From: Pelagadaptatus aseana
GTDB lineage: Bacteria > Pseudomonadota > Gammaproteobacteria > Pseudomonadales > Cellvibrionaceae
Length of the DNA stretch: 64,000 nt
Direction of reading: 5' to 3'
Assembly: GCA_040365065.1 (NCBI GenBank)
Contig: BAABNI010000002.1
Coordinates: 124,001-188,000 of the forward strand
Shown here: piece after piece, positions 26,880-34,805 of the stretch
How the letters are laid out: each line of letters opens with the position of its first letter
How positions within the stretch are numbered: the stretch's first letter is position 1
Position numbers and translations under genes: made by a program
Notes under the pieces: model-generated
The model's database searches: none
The model's input: the letters and a program-made list of their open reading frames with translations, nothing else
What the model was told of the DNA's origin: nothing

Positions 26880-26936
26880 AGAGGTGCTCCGCTTGGTGCT
26901 AATTCAATGGCAGGACAAAATTCACCGGATTTTAAC

Positions 26937-26970
26937 AGCAAAAAGGCGGAGGTATCGACCCCCGCCTTCT
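26937..26970 (-). terminator. Rho-independent terminator between tsf and pyrH
   Basis: Arms AAGGCGG (26943-26949) and CCGCCTT (26962-26968), extended by G/C pairs, are followed on the minus strand by TTTTTGC. It lies 53 bases after the tsf stop, so it probably limits read-through from the abundant rpsB-tsf message into pyrH-frr. Confidence 0.75.
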
Positions 26971-27023
26971 TAAAATTAGAGGCTTACCACAAAAGGGCGA
27001 CCTCCGATTGTCTTAACGCAAAA

Positions 27024-27881
27024 TTAAGACTTGCTGGCTTCCAGCTGAGCGGCAACTTCAGCAGCGAAGTCAGCTTCTTCAACTTCGATACCTTCGCCCA
27101 CTTCAAAGCGAACTACCTGAGCAATGGTGGCACCGCCGTCTTTAACCAGCTGACCAACAGTTACGTCAGGGTTCTTAACGAAAGGCTGCTCGGTCAGGCT
27201 GTTTTCTTTCAGGAACTTGTTGATACGACCAACCATCATCTTTTCAACAATGTCCTCTGGCTTGCCAGCCATATCCGGCTGAGCCTTGATGATCTCTTTC
27301 TCTTTGTTCAGCTCGTCTTCCGGCATGTCTTCAGGGCTAACAACACGAGGGTTAACAGCAGCAACGTGCATGGCAACGTCGCGAGCCAGCTCATCGGTAC
27401 CGCCTTCGAGCTTAACCAGAACCGCAATCTTGCTGTTGGAGTGAACGTAAGCACCAACCACGCCGCCGTCTACAACTTCAGCACGACGGAAACCAATATT
27501 TTCACCAACCTTCTGAACCAGCGCCTGACGCTGATCTTCAAGGCCTGCAGCGATATCAGCGGTCTTACCGTCAAATGCAGCATTTACACACACATCAACA
27601 AACGCCAGGTAATCTTCGTTACGAGCAGCGAAGTCAGTCTCGGTGTTAACCTCAACTACAACACCGAAAGAAGCGTCATCGGCTACTTTAACAGCAACAA
27701 CACCTTCAGCCGCAGTACGACCAGCTTTCTTCTCAGCTTTCAGGCCAGAAGCCTTACGCAGGTTCTCAATTGCCAGCTCGATGTCACCGTCGGCTTCTTT
27801 CAGAGCTTTTTTACACTCCATCATGCCCAGACTGGTGCGCTCGCGCAGTTCTTTTACCAGGGAAGCAGAAATAGCTGCCAT
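27024..27881 (-). CDS. tsf: Elongation factor Ts
   Basis: 285 residues from the ATG at 27881, which has AGAGGA upstream; an ATG two codons earlier is less well placed. The N-terminal SASLVKELRERTSLGMMECK motif, the TDFAARNEDY segment that contacts EF-Tu and the VAMHVAA core are all present. It exchanges GDP on EF-Tu. It is downstream of rpsB in the standard order, with hairpins in the gap. Confidence 0.97.
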   Translation of the reverse strand: MAAISASLVKELRERTSLGMMECKKALKEADGDIELAIENLRKASGLKAEKKAGRTAAEGVVAVKVADDASFGVVVEVNTETDFAARNEDYLAFVDVCVNAAFDGKTADIAAGLEDQRQALVQKVGENIGFRRAEVVDGGVVGAYVHSNSKIAVLVKLEGGTDELARDVAMHVAAVNPRVVSPEDMPEDELNKEKEIIKAQPDMAGKPEDIVEKMMVGRINKFLKENSLTEQPFVKNPDVTVGQLVKDGGATIAQVVRFEVGEGIEVEEADFAAEVAAQLEASKS

Positions 27882-27918
27882 GATCATGTCCTCTTAAATT
27901 TGGATGCTTTATAAAACT

Positions 27919-27944
27919 CGAAAAAGGGGGCCATGCCCCCTTCT
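27919..27944 (-). terminator. Attenuator-like hairpin between rpsB and tsf
   Basis: AAGGGGGCC / complement around 27924-27942 makes a G/C-rich stem followed by TTTTT on the minus strand. A second perfect hairpin (GCGCCC...GGGCGC, 27988-28006) lies just after the rpsB stop. Partial termination here would give more S2 than EF-Ts message; this is an inference from position. Confidence 0.6.
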
Positions 27945-28016
27945 TGCTCTTGTGGCCACCTTGGCAGCCACTGGAAATACATTCCGGGCGCCCTTTATAA
28001 GGGCGCTTTATGACAA

Positions 28017-28763
28017 TTACTGCTCGGCAGCACCGTCATTGGCTTCAACGTACTCGTCAGCTTGCTTAGGAGCGGACTGAGCAGATGCAGCACCTTCAGC
28101 GTAAGCGTCGGCAACAGCGCCAACGTACAGTTTGATAGCGCGGATCGCATCGTCGTTACCAGGGATAACGTAGTCGATACCGTCTGGGTTGCTGTTGGTA
28201 TCAACAACACCGATTACAGGGATACCCAGCTTGTTGGCTTCCTGAATGGCAATGCGCTCATGTTCAACGTCGATTACGAACAGAGCATCAGGCAGACCGC
28301 CCATATCTTTAATACCACCGATGGATTTTTCCAACTTCTCCATGGCACGGGTACGCATCAGAGCTTCTTTCTTGGTCAGCTTATCGAAGGTACCGTCAGC
28401 GCTTTGGGTTTCCAGATCACGGAAGCGACGGATGGAAGCACGAATGGTTTTGTAGTTGGTCAGCATACCACCCAACCAGCGGTGGCAAACGTATGGCTGA
28501 CCAGCGCGCTCTGCTTGTTCCTTGATTACTTTGGAAGCAGCACGCTTGGTGCCAACAAACAGAACTTTCTTCTTCTGGGAGCCCAGAGCTTTAACTACAT
28601 CCAGAGCTTCGTTAAAAGCTGGCAGAGTGTGCTCCAGGTTTACAATATGAATTTTGTTACGAGCGCCAAAGATGTATTGACCCATCTTTGGGTTCCAGTA
28701 GCGAGTTTGGTGACCGAAGTGGACACCAGCTTGCAGCATATCGCGCATGCTAATAGTAGGCAT
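28017..28763 (-). CDS. rpsB: 30S ribosomal protein S2
   Basis: 248 residues from the ATG at 28763 (MPTISMRDMLQAGVHFGHQT), with AAGGAAA upstream; a longer frame from 28796 has no site. The GARNKIHIVNLE, FVGTKRAA and IPVIGVVDTNSNPD segments are typical. S2 is part of the small subunit. The leader of about 150 bases between promoter and start could carry S2 autoregulation, as known in other gammaproteobacteria. Confidence 0.97.
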   Translation of the reverse strand: MPTISMRDMLQAGVHFGHQTRYWNPKMGQYIFGARNKIHIVNLEHTLPAFNEALDVVKALGSQKKKVLFVGTKRAASKVIKEQAERAGQPYVCHRWLGGMLTNYKTIRASIRRFRDLETQSADGTFDKLTKKEALMRTRAMEKLEKSIGGIKDMGGLPDALFVIDVEHERIAIQEANKLGIPVIGVVDTNSNPDGIDYVIPGNDDAIRAIKLYVGAVADAYAEGAASAQSAPKQADEYVEANDGAAEQ

Positions 28764-28920
28764 ATCAAGTTTTCCTTGGGTTAGGCCTCCATACACCCCA
28801 TCTTTCCAACCCTGTCACGGCAATGGCCGATTTCCAGAGCACCCGAAAAGACGTGTCGGAGTATGTGTGACGTTATCTATCTAAAGTAGTTTTCCCGGCC
28901 CTTTATGAGCAGGGGCGCGC

Positions 28921-28949
28921 TTTATACCACAAACCTGCCTTACAAACAA
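28921..28949 (-). promoter_or_regulatory. Predicted sigma-70 promoter of rpsB
   Basis: On the minus strand TTGTTT (28944-28949) and TATAAA (28921-28926) are separated by 17 bases, followed by a G/C-rich discriminator (GCGCGC). This layout is typical of stringently controlled ribosomal promoters. It lies 35 bases from the first palindromic element. Confidence 0.55.
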
Positions 28950-28984
28950 AGAAAATCGGGCATTTGAGGCTAAAGAATCCGCCC

Positions 28985-29094
28985 GGTTGTTTGAGGGATG
29001 TGACTCTCCTTCCGCTTCGTGGCACATCCATGTGCCGTCCCGCGCTCATCCCTGGCGCTAGGCGCTTCAGGAGAGCCACACCCCTCAAGCAACC
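28985..29094 (+). repeat. Palindromic intergenic element, copy A
   Basis: Outer arms at 28985-29010 and 29069-29094 are 26 bases each and complementary except for three positions. The core between them contains a perfect hairpin GGCACAT-CC-ATGTGCC (29021-29036), followed by GTCCCGCG and TGGCGCTAG. The core matches copy B (on the opposite strand), while the outer arms do not. Confidence 0.85.
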
Positions 29095-29143
29095 TAAGCA
29101 GTAGATTCAAGCTAATCCTATCTTGCCGATAAGGACTATAAAG

Positions 29144-29235
29144 CTGTCGGGTACTGTTTTGGAGTGACTAGCGCCATGGATGGACGCGGGACGGTGCATG
29201 GATGCACCACGGAACGGAAAAACAGTACCCGACAG
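29144..29235 (-). repeat. Palindromic intergenic element, copy B (inverted relative to copy A)
   Basis: Perfect 17-base outer arms at 29144-29160 (CTGTCGGGTACTGTTTT) and 29219-29235. The core holds a perfect hairpin GGTGCAT-GG-ATGCACC at 29193-29208. On the minus strand the core reads like copy A: CATCCATG, GTCCCGCG and TGGCGCTAG in the same order. Two hairpin base pairs differ from copy A by compensatory changes. Confidence 0.85.
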
Positions 29236-29326
29236 ATTTATAGGCCGCCACCCAACACCCTACAAGCTACCCTAGACATGGTTTACAATACCCGACCATT
29301 TTTGTCAGACGAGCCGTACAGTCACC

Positions 29327-30097
29327 ATGAAAGTCAGCATCAAAACCCCCGAACAAATCGAAAAAATGCGCATTGCCGGCCGCATGGCTGCCGAATGTCT
29401 GGAGCTTATTGAAGAATACGTGGTTCCCGGGGTAACGACAGCTGAACTGGACCGCATCATTCACGAACACATCGTCAATGTGCAAAAAGCCATTCCCGCC
29501 TGCCTGGGCTACAAGGGCTTCCCCAAATCCGTCTGCACCTCGGTCAACCAGGTGGTGTGCCACGGCATCCCATCCGAGAAAAAGATTCTGAAAAATGGCG
29601 ACATCATTAATATCGACGTAACCGTCATCTACGAAGGCTGGTATGGTGACACCAGCAAGATGTACACCGTGGGCAAGTCTGCACCCCACGCCGATCGACT
29701 GATCCAAATTACTCAGGAATGCCTATACAAGGGTATTGAACTGGTTAAGCCCGGCTGCCGCCTGGGGGATATTGGTGAAGTTATCCAGAAACACGCTGAA
29801 AAGAACTACTACTCAGTTGTGCGTGAATACTGTGGTCACGGCATTGGCGATGTATTTCACGAAGAGCCTCAGGTTATGCACTACGGCAAGGCCGGTACCG
29901 GTCTGGTTTTGGAAGAAGGCATGACGTTCACCATCGAACCCATGATCAATGCTGGCAAGGCTGCTACCAAGCTTTTGAAAGATGGCTGGACCGTTGAAAC
30001 CCGCGACAAACGCCTATCCGCCCAGTGGGAACACACCCTGGCCGTGACCAGTGACGGAGTGGAAGTTCTGACTGCACGCGGCGAAGAATCCTTCTAA
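29327..30097 (+). CDS. map: Methionine aminopeptidase, type I
   Basis: A 256-residue enzyme. Metal-ligand regions are all present: NIDVTVIYEGWYGDTSKMY (two Asp), EYCGHGIGDVFHEEP (His), MTFTIEPM (Glu) and QWEHTLAV (Glu). It removes the initiator Met from new proteins. It is divergent from rpsB across the palindrome-bearing gap and is followed 14 bases later by glnD, the same order as in Pseudomonas. Confidence 0.97.
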   Translation: MKVSIKTPEQIEKMRIAGRMAAECLELIEEYVVPGVTTAELDRIIHEHIVNVQKAIPACLGYKGFPKSVCTSVNQVVCHGIPSEKKILKNGDIINIDVTVIYEGWYGDTSKMYTVGKSAPHADRLIQITQECLYKGIELVKPGCRLGDIGEVIQKHAEKNYYSVVREYCGHGIGDVFHEEPQVMHYGKAGTGLVLEEGMTFTIEPMINAGKAATKLLKDGWTVETRDKRLSAQWEHTLAVTSDGVEVLTARGEESF

Positions 30098-30111
30098 GAG
30101 ACATTCGCACC

Positions 30112-32796
30112 ATGGAAATGCCCTATTTTGAAGGACCTCTGTCGTTCTTTAACCAAGCTCGCTTTCGCAAAAGTCTGGAAGCCTCTGAAGGTCGCTATAT
30201 TCCCGTATTCAAAGACGCCATCAACGCCGCCAATGTGCAACTGGATCGCCGCTTTGAAGAAGGCGAAGAAATTCGCAACCTGATTTACGACCGATCACTG
30301 TTTATCGACTGCATTCTCCACTACGTCTGGCATCAATTTACCTGGAGCGACAGTGTCTGCCTGATGGCCGTGGGTGGCTATGGTCGCGGCGAATTGCACC
30401 CCCGCTCGGACATCGATCTCCTGCTGTTGCTCAGCGAAGAAAAGCCGGAAGATATGGAATCCGCTCAGGGTCTGGTCACCTTGCTCTGGGATATCGGTCT
30501 GGATATTGGCTCCAGCGTGCGCACCATTGATCAATGTCTGGAAATTGCCGCAGAAGACATCACCGTGATGACCAACCTGATTGAATCACGCACTCTTGTT
30601 GGCAATCGCGAGCTGTGCCTGCAATTGCAGAAGAGTATCCAGCCTGAACATATGTGGGACTCCAAAGCCTTTTTCCAGGCTAAATGGCAGGAACAGATCG
30701 AGCGCCACAAGAAGCACAGCAACACCGAAACCAATCTCGAACCGAACGTGAAAAATGCCCCGGGCGGACTGCGCGACATCCAAACTATCGCCTGGGTGGC
30801 CAAACGTCACTTCAAGGTTCGCACCCTGAAACAGCTGGAAGGTCACAGCTTTTTCACCGAAGAAGAATTTGCCCTGCTGCAAAACGGCGAAGAATTCCTC
30901 TGGAAGATTCGCTATGGCCTGCACATGGTGGCCGGCCGCGCCGAAGAACGCCTGCTGTTTGATCATCAGCGATCACTGGCCGCGGTGATGGGCTACAAGG
31001 ATCAGGACGGTAAGCTTGCCGTTGAGCAGTTGATGCACCGCTATTACCGGGTGGTGTTATCACTGGCCGAACTCAATGATGTCCTGCTGCACTACCTTGA
31101 CGAACACATTCTCAATGACGAACTGGATGATGTAGTTCGCCCGATCAACCCCCGCTTTCGCCTCCGCAACGGCTATATCGAAGCCTCAACAGAGACTGTG
31201 TTTCTGGAAGAGCCCTCAGCACTGCTGGAAATCTTTGTCCTGATGGGGCAAAACCCGACCATCAAAGGTGTGCGCCCGGAAACCATCCGCCTGTTGCGTC
31301 AGCACCGCAACCTGATTCACGAAGATTTTCGCGACGACACCAAAAACAAAGATCTGTTTATGCAGTTATTGCGCAGCGAACACGGCTTGTTCAAACAACT
31401 GCGTCGCATGAAGCGCTACAACATCCTGGGGCGCTACCTGCCGGAATTCAAAAACATTATCGGCCAGATGCAGCACGACCTGTTCCATATCTACACCGTG
31501 GATGCCCACACTTTGTTGCTGATTAAAAATCTGCGCAAATTCCGCTACCAAGAGGCCGAGCAGACATTCCCTCTGGCCTGGGAAGTCCACAAGCGTATCG
31601 ACAAACCGGAACTGCTCTACATAGCCGGCCTCTACCACGACATTGCCAAGGGTCGCGGCGGCGACCACTCGACACTGGGCGCGGTCGATGCCATGGACTT
31701 CTGTCAACGCCACGGACTCAATAACAGCGATTCCCGTCTGGTTGTCTGGCTGGTGGAAAAACACTTGCTGATGAGTCAGATCTCACAGAAACAGGACCTG
31801 TCCGATCCGGAAGTGATCCATCATTTCGCCAACGAAGTGGGTGACCAGAGGCATCTCAACTATCTGTACCTGCTGACCGTGGCGGACATCAATGCCACCA
31901 ACCCGACCCTCTGGACCAGCTGGCGCGACACACTGATGCGCCAACTCTACACCGAAACCAAACGCGCCCTGCGCCGCGGTCTGGAAAACCCGATTGATCG
32001 CAAAGAGTTGATCGAGGAAACCCAGCAAGCCGCGATGCGCAAAATGATCATCAACGGCGCCGAAGAGGATATGGTACTGCGCCTGTGGGACTATCTGGGT
32101 GACGATTATTTTCTGCGTGAAAGTGTCGATAATATTGTCTGGCAGAGTGAGGCCATTCTGCAGCACAACAGTCCGCAAGACCTGATCCTGATTCGCAACA
32201 ACGAAGATGCACATCAGGCAGACATCACCGAAATTTTCCTGCGCACTCAAAACCGCGACAACATTTTTGCCGCCGTTGCCTCTGCACTGGACAACCTCAA
32301 CCTGAGCATCATCGACGCCCGCATCTACAACACCGAGCGCGGCGGTTACACCATCGATACGTTCTATGTCACTCAGGAAGATGGCTTGCCGGTTGAGCTG
32401 GATGATAAAACCAGAGACAAAATCCATGGTGCCCTTGCGGAAGAACTGGCCCTGACCGACCGCTATTCCGACATCGTCAAGCGTCGCACACCGAGAATGC
32501 TCAAACACTTTGCGGCACCGACTCGCACCAGTCTGAGTAACGACATCAATACCAATACCACGGTATTGGAAGTGATCAGCCCTGATCGCCCCGGACTTCT
32601 GGCCCTGATTGGCCGCATCTTCCTGCAATACGACATTCAGCTGCAAAACGCCAAAATTACCACCCTTGGTGAAAAGGTCGAAGACATCTTTTTCCTTACC
32701 GACAAAGACGGCAATCCGCTCAGCGACCCACAGTTGTGCGATGAGCTGCAACAGGACATCTGCAAACAACTCGATCAACAGGTACAGGGTGAGTAG
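30112..32796 (+). CDS. glnD: Bifunctional uridylyltransferase/uridylyl-removing enzyme GlnD
   Basis: An 894-residue sensor of glutamine. The nucleotidyltransferase motif VGGYGRGELHPRSDIDLL lies at residues 87-104 (Asp100, Asp102). The GlnD-specific linker (ENAPGGLRDIQ-like KNAPGGLRDIQ) follows, then the HD domain LYIAGLYHDIAKGRGGDHS near residue 500, and two C-terminal ACT domains (about 705-780 and 815-890). It uridylylates and deuridylylates PII proteins, tying nitrogen status to glutamine synthetase. Length and order are standard. Confidence 0.97.
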   Translation: MEMPYFEGPLSFFNQARFRKSLEASEGRYIPVFKDAINAANVQLDRRFEEGEEIRNLIYDRSLFIDCILHYVWHQFTWSDSVCLMAVGGYGRGELHPRSDIDLLLLLSEEKPEDMESAQGLVTLLWDIGLDIGSSVRTIDQCLEIAAEDITVMTNLIESRTLVGNRELCLQLQKSIQPEHMWDSKAFFQAKWQEQIERHKKHSNTETNLEPNVKNAPGGLRDIQTIAWVAKRHFKVRTLKQLEGHSFFTEEEFALLQNGEEFLWKIRYGLHMVAGRAEERLLFDHQRSLAAVMGYKDQDGKLAVEQLMHRYYRVVLSLAELNDVLLHYLDEHILNDELDDVVRPINPRFRLRNGYIEASTETVFLEEPSALLEIFVLMGQNPTIKGVRPETIRLLRQHRNLIHEDFRDDTKNKDLFMQLLRSEHGLFKQLRRMKRYNILGRYLPEFKNIIGQMQHDLFHIYTVDAHTLLLIKNLRKFRYQEAEQTFPLAWEVHKRIDKPELLYIAGLYHDIAKGRGGDHSTLGAVDAMDFCQRHGLNNSDSRLVVWLVEKHLLMSQISQKQDLSDPEVIHHFANEVGDQRHLNYLYLLTVADINATNPTLWTSWRDTLMRQLYTETKRALRRGLENPIDRKELIEETQQAAMRKMIINGAEEDMVLRLWDYLGDDYFLRESVDNIVWQSEAILQHNSPQDLILIRNNEDAHQADITEIFLRTQNRDNIFAAVASALDNLNLSIIDARIYNTERGGYTIDTFYVTQEDGLPVELDDKTRDKIHGALAEELALTDRYSDIVKRRTPRMLKHFAAPTRTSLSNDINTNTTVLEVISPDRPGLLALIGRIFLQYDIQLQNAKITTLGEKVEDIFFLTDKDGNPLSDPQLCDELQQDICKQLDQQVQGE

Positions 32797-32811
32797 CTCA
32801 CTGCATAACCT

Positions 32812-32900
32812 ACATGTCATCCTGAGCCCTTAAACATGTCATCCTAAGCGAAGGAAGGATCTCCCAGAGAGATCCTTCCTTCGGTCGCCTGAATGACAAT
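32812..32900. repeat. GTCAT-ended dispersed repeat, copy 1
   Basis: A partial unit (CATGTCATCCTGAG) precedes a fuller one that begins GTCATCCTAAGCG at 32838 and ends GAATGAC at about 32898. Inside is a perfect 13-base-pair hairpin, AAGGAAGGATCTC (32851-32863) and its complement (32869-32881). Related copies lie at 41749-41811 and 43271-43318. Confidence 0.8.
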
Positions 32901-32921
32901 ATTATTTTTTAGGTCACACTA

Positions 32922-34121
32922 ATGAATCCAGATCTGACTCTTTTACAGCCCTACCCCTTTGAAAAGCTTAACGCTTTAAAGGCCGAGGTTACGCCCCCCA
33001 AAGATCTCGCTCATATCGCCTTATCCATTGGTGAGCCCAAACACGAACCTCCCGCGTTTGTGCTGCAAACCCTGGTTGATAATCTGCCACGCATTGCCAA
33101 CTATCCCACCACCAAGGGCCTGCCGGAACTCCGCGAGGCCATTGCCAGCTGGCTGCAAAACCGCTTTAAATTGAATAAAGGCAGCCTCAACGGCGAAGAT
33201 CATGTATTACCCGTCAATGGTACCCGTGAAGCCCTGTTTGCCTTTGCCCAAGCGGTGATTGACCGAACTTCAAATCCACTGGTAGTCAGCCCCAACCCCT
33301 TTTACCAGATCTACGAAGGGGCGGCGTTTCTGGCCGGCGCCGAACCGCACTTTTTGAACTGCACCAAAGACAACGGTTACATCCCGGATTTCGATGCCGT
33401 ACCGGCGGACGTATGGCAACGCTGTCAGCTGCTGTTTCTGTGTTCCCCGGGCAACCCCACCGGTGCCGTGATCGACACCGCCACCCTGCAAAAGCTGATT
33501 GCGCTGGCCGACGAACACGACTTTATTATCGCCAGTGACGAGTGTTATTCCGAACTCTACTTCGATGAAGACCGCCCACCGGTTGGCCTGCTGCAGGCCT
33601 GCGCTGAAATTGGCCGCGACGACTTCAAGCGCTGCGTGGTATTCCACTCGCTGTCCAAGCGCTCTAATCTGCCCGGTCTGCGCTCCGGCTTTGTGGCCGG
33701 TGACGCCGAGGTACTGAACAAGTTTCTGCTATACCGCACCTATCATGGCTGCGCCATGCCCATCACATCGCAGCTGGCCTCGATTGCCGCCTGGAACGAT
33801 GAGGGGCATGTCAAAGCCAACCGCGACGCCTATCGCGCCAAGTTCGATGCGGTGCTGAACATTCTTGATGGCCACCTGAACGTCAGCAAGCCCGACGCCA
33901 GTTTTTACCTGTGGCCACAACTCGATGGCATCAGCGATATCGATTTTGCCCAGCGTTTGTTTGCCGAACAGCACATTACGGTGTTGCCCGGTCGCTTTAT
34001 TGGTCGTGAAGCCGAAGGCCTGAATCCGGGCGAAAATCACGCGCGCATGGCACTGGTGGCCACACTGGAAGAGTGCGTAGAAGCCGCCGAACGCATCAAG
34101 CATTTCCTGCAGAAGGGTTAA
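32922..34121 (+). CDS. dapC: Succinyldiaminopimelate transaminase DapC
   Basis: A 399-residue class I/II PLP aminotransferase with the YPTTKGLPELREAIASWL opening, LFLCSPGNPTGAV, SDECYSELYFDE and the PLP lysine (about Lys246) in FHSLSKRSNLPGLRSGF. The N-terminal LQPYPFEKLNAL is characteristic of the DapC group found next to glnD in Pseudomonas and relatives. It makes N-succinyl-diaminopimelate for lysine and peptidoglycan; dapD and dapE are nearby on the same strand. Confidence 0.93.
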   Translation: MNPDLTLLQPYPFEKLNALKAEVTPPKDLAHIALSIGEPKHEPPAFVLQTLVDNLPRIANYPTTKGLPELREAIASWLQNRFKLNKGSLNGEDHVLPVNGTREALFAFAQAVIDRTSNPLVVSPNPFYQIYEGAAFLAGAEPHFLNCTKDNGYIPDFDAVPADVWQRCQLLFLCSPGNPTGAVIDTATLQKLIALADEHDFIIASDECYSELYFDEDRPPVGLLQACAEIGRDDFKRCVVFHSLSKRSNLPGLRSGFVAGDAEVLNKFLLYRTYHGCAMPITSQLASIAAWNDEGHVKANRDAYRAKFDAVLNILDGHLNVSKPDASFYLWPQLDGISDIDFAQRLFAEQHITVLPGRFIGREAEGLNPGENHARMALVATLEECVEAAERIKHFLQKG

Positions 34122-34126
34122 GACGG

Positions 34127-34780
34127 ATGCTAAAGGCCGAACGCGTCGAATTTATCCAGAACCGCCTTGAGGAACTCTACCCGGAAACACCCGTGCCTCT
34201 GGATCACAAAGACCCCTATACACTGTTGGTGGCTGTATTACTCTCTGCCCAGTGTACCGACGAGCGGGTCAATCAGGTCACCCCGGCGTTATGGGAATTG
34301 GCCGACAATCCCTTTGATATGGCGATGCAGCCGGTGGAAGCCATTCAGGCCATTATTCGCCCCTGCGGCCTGTCACCGCGCAAGTCCAAAGCCATTTCCG
34401 AGCTGTCGCAAATTCTGGTGGAAAAATACAACGGCGAAGTGCCTGCCGACATGGAAGCATTGGAAGAACTGCCCGGCGTCGGCCATAAAACCGCCAGTGT
34501 CGTGGTTGCACAGGCGTTTGATATTCCCGCATTCCCTGTGGACACCCACATCCACCGTTTGGCCCAGCGCTGGGGACTTACCTCAGGCAAAAACGTGGTG
34601 CAAACCGAGAAAGATCTGAAGCGATTATTTCCCGCCGAGAAATGGAATGCCCTGCACTTGCAGATCATTTTTTATGGCCGGGAGTACTGTTCCGCCCGCG
34701 GCTGTGATGGCACGGTGTGCGATATTTGCCGCAGCTGTTACCCCAACCGCAAGAAGCCCAAAAAGGTTTTAAAACCCTGA
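34127..34780 (+). CDS. nth: Endonuclease III
   Basis: 217 residues from the ATG at 34127, which is preceded by AGAAGGG; a frame from 34073 would overlap dapC. The helix-hairpin-helix LPGVGHKTASVV carries the catalytic Lys, and VDTHIHRLAQRWG the catalytic Asp. It excises oxidised pyrimidines and cuts at abasic sites. The C-terminal cysteines read C-x4-C-x4-C-x2-C-x2-C (YCSARGCDGTVCDICRSC) instead of the E. coli iron-sulfur spacing C-x6-C-x2-C-x5-C, so it belongs to a different Nth subgroup. Confidence 0.9.
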   Translation: MLKAERVEFIQNRLEELYPETPVPLDHKDPYTLLVAVLLSAQCTDERVNQVTPALWELADNPFDMAMQPVEAIQAIIRPCGLSPRKSKAISELSQILVEKYNGEVPADMEALEELPGVGHKTASVVVAQAFDIPAFPVDTHIHRLAQRWGLTSGKNVVQTEKDLKRLFPAEKWNALHLQIIFYGREYCSARGCDGTVCDICRSCYPNRKKPKKVLKP

Positions 34781-34805
34781 ACTGCAGGGTAAGTTCTGAT
34801 GCGTT

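Noticed and set aside
26751..27914. 387-codon plus-strand frame across tsf and pyrH
   Set aside because: It is antisense to two conserved genes with full family signatures and shows shadow composition (Asn/Phe/Thr-rich).
28764..29326. tRNA or IS remnant in the rpsB-map gap
   Set aside because: The strong palindromes do not fold as a cloverleaf with the conserved T-loop or anticodon arms, and there is no transposase-coding fragment.
31783..32820. 345-codon minus-strand frame inside glnD
   Set aside because: Antisense to the GlnD HD and ACT domains; no independent evidence.
34781..34805. Terminator between convergent nth and dbpA (ACCCTG...CAGGGT and GCGTTTTAACGC)
   Set aside because: Stems are short and there is no T-run at the right place on either strand.
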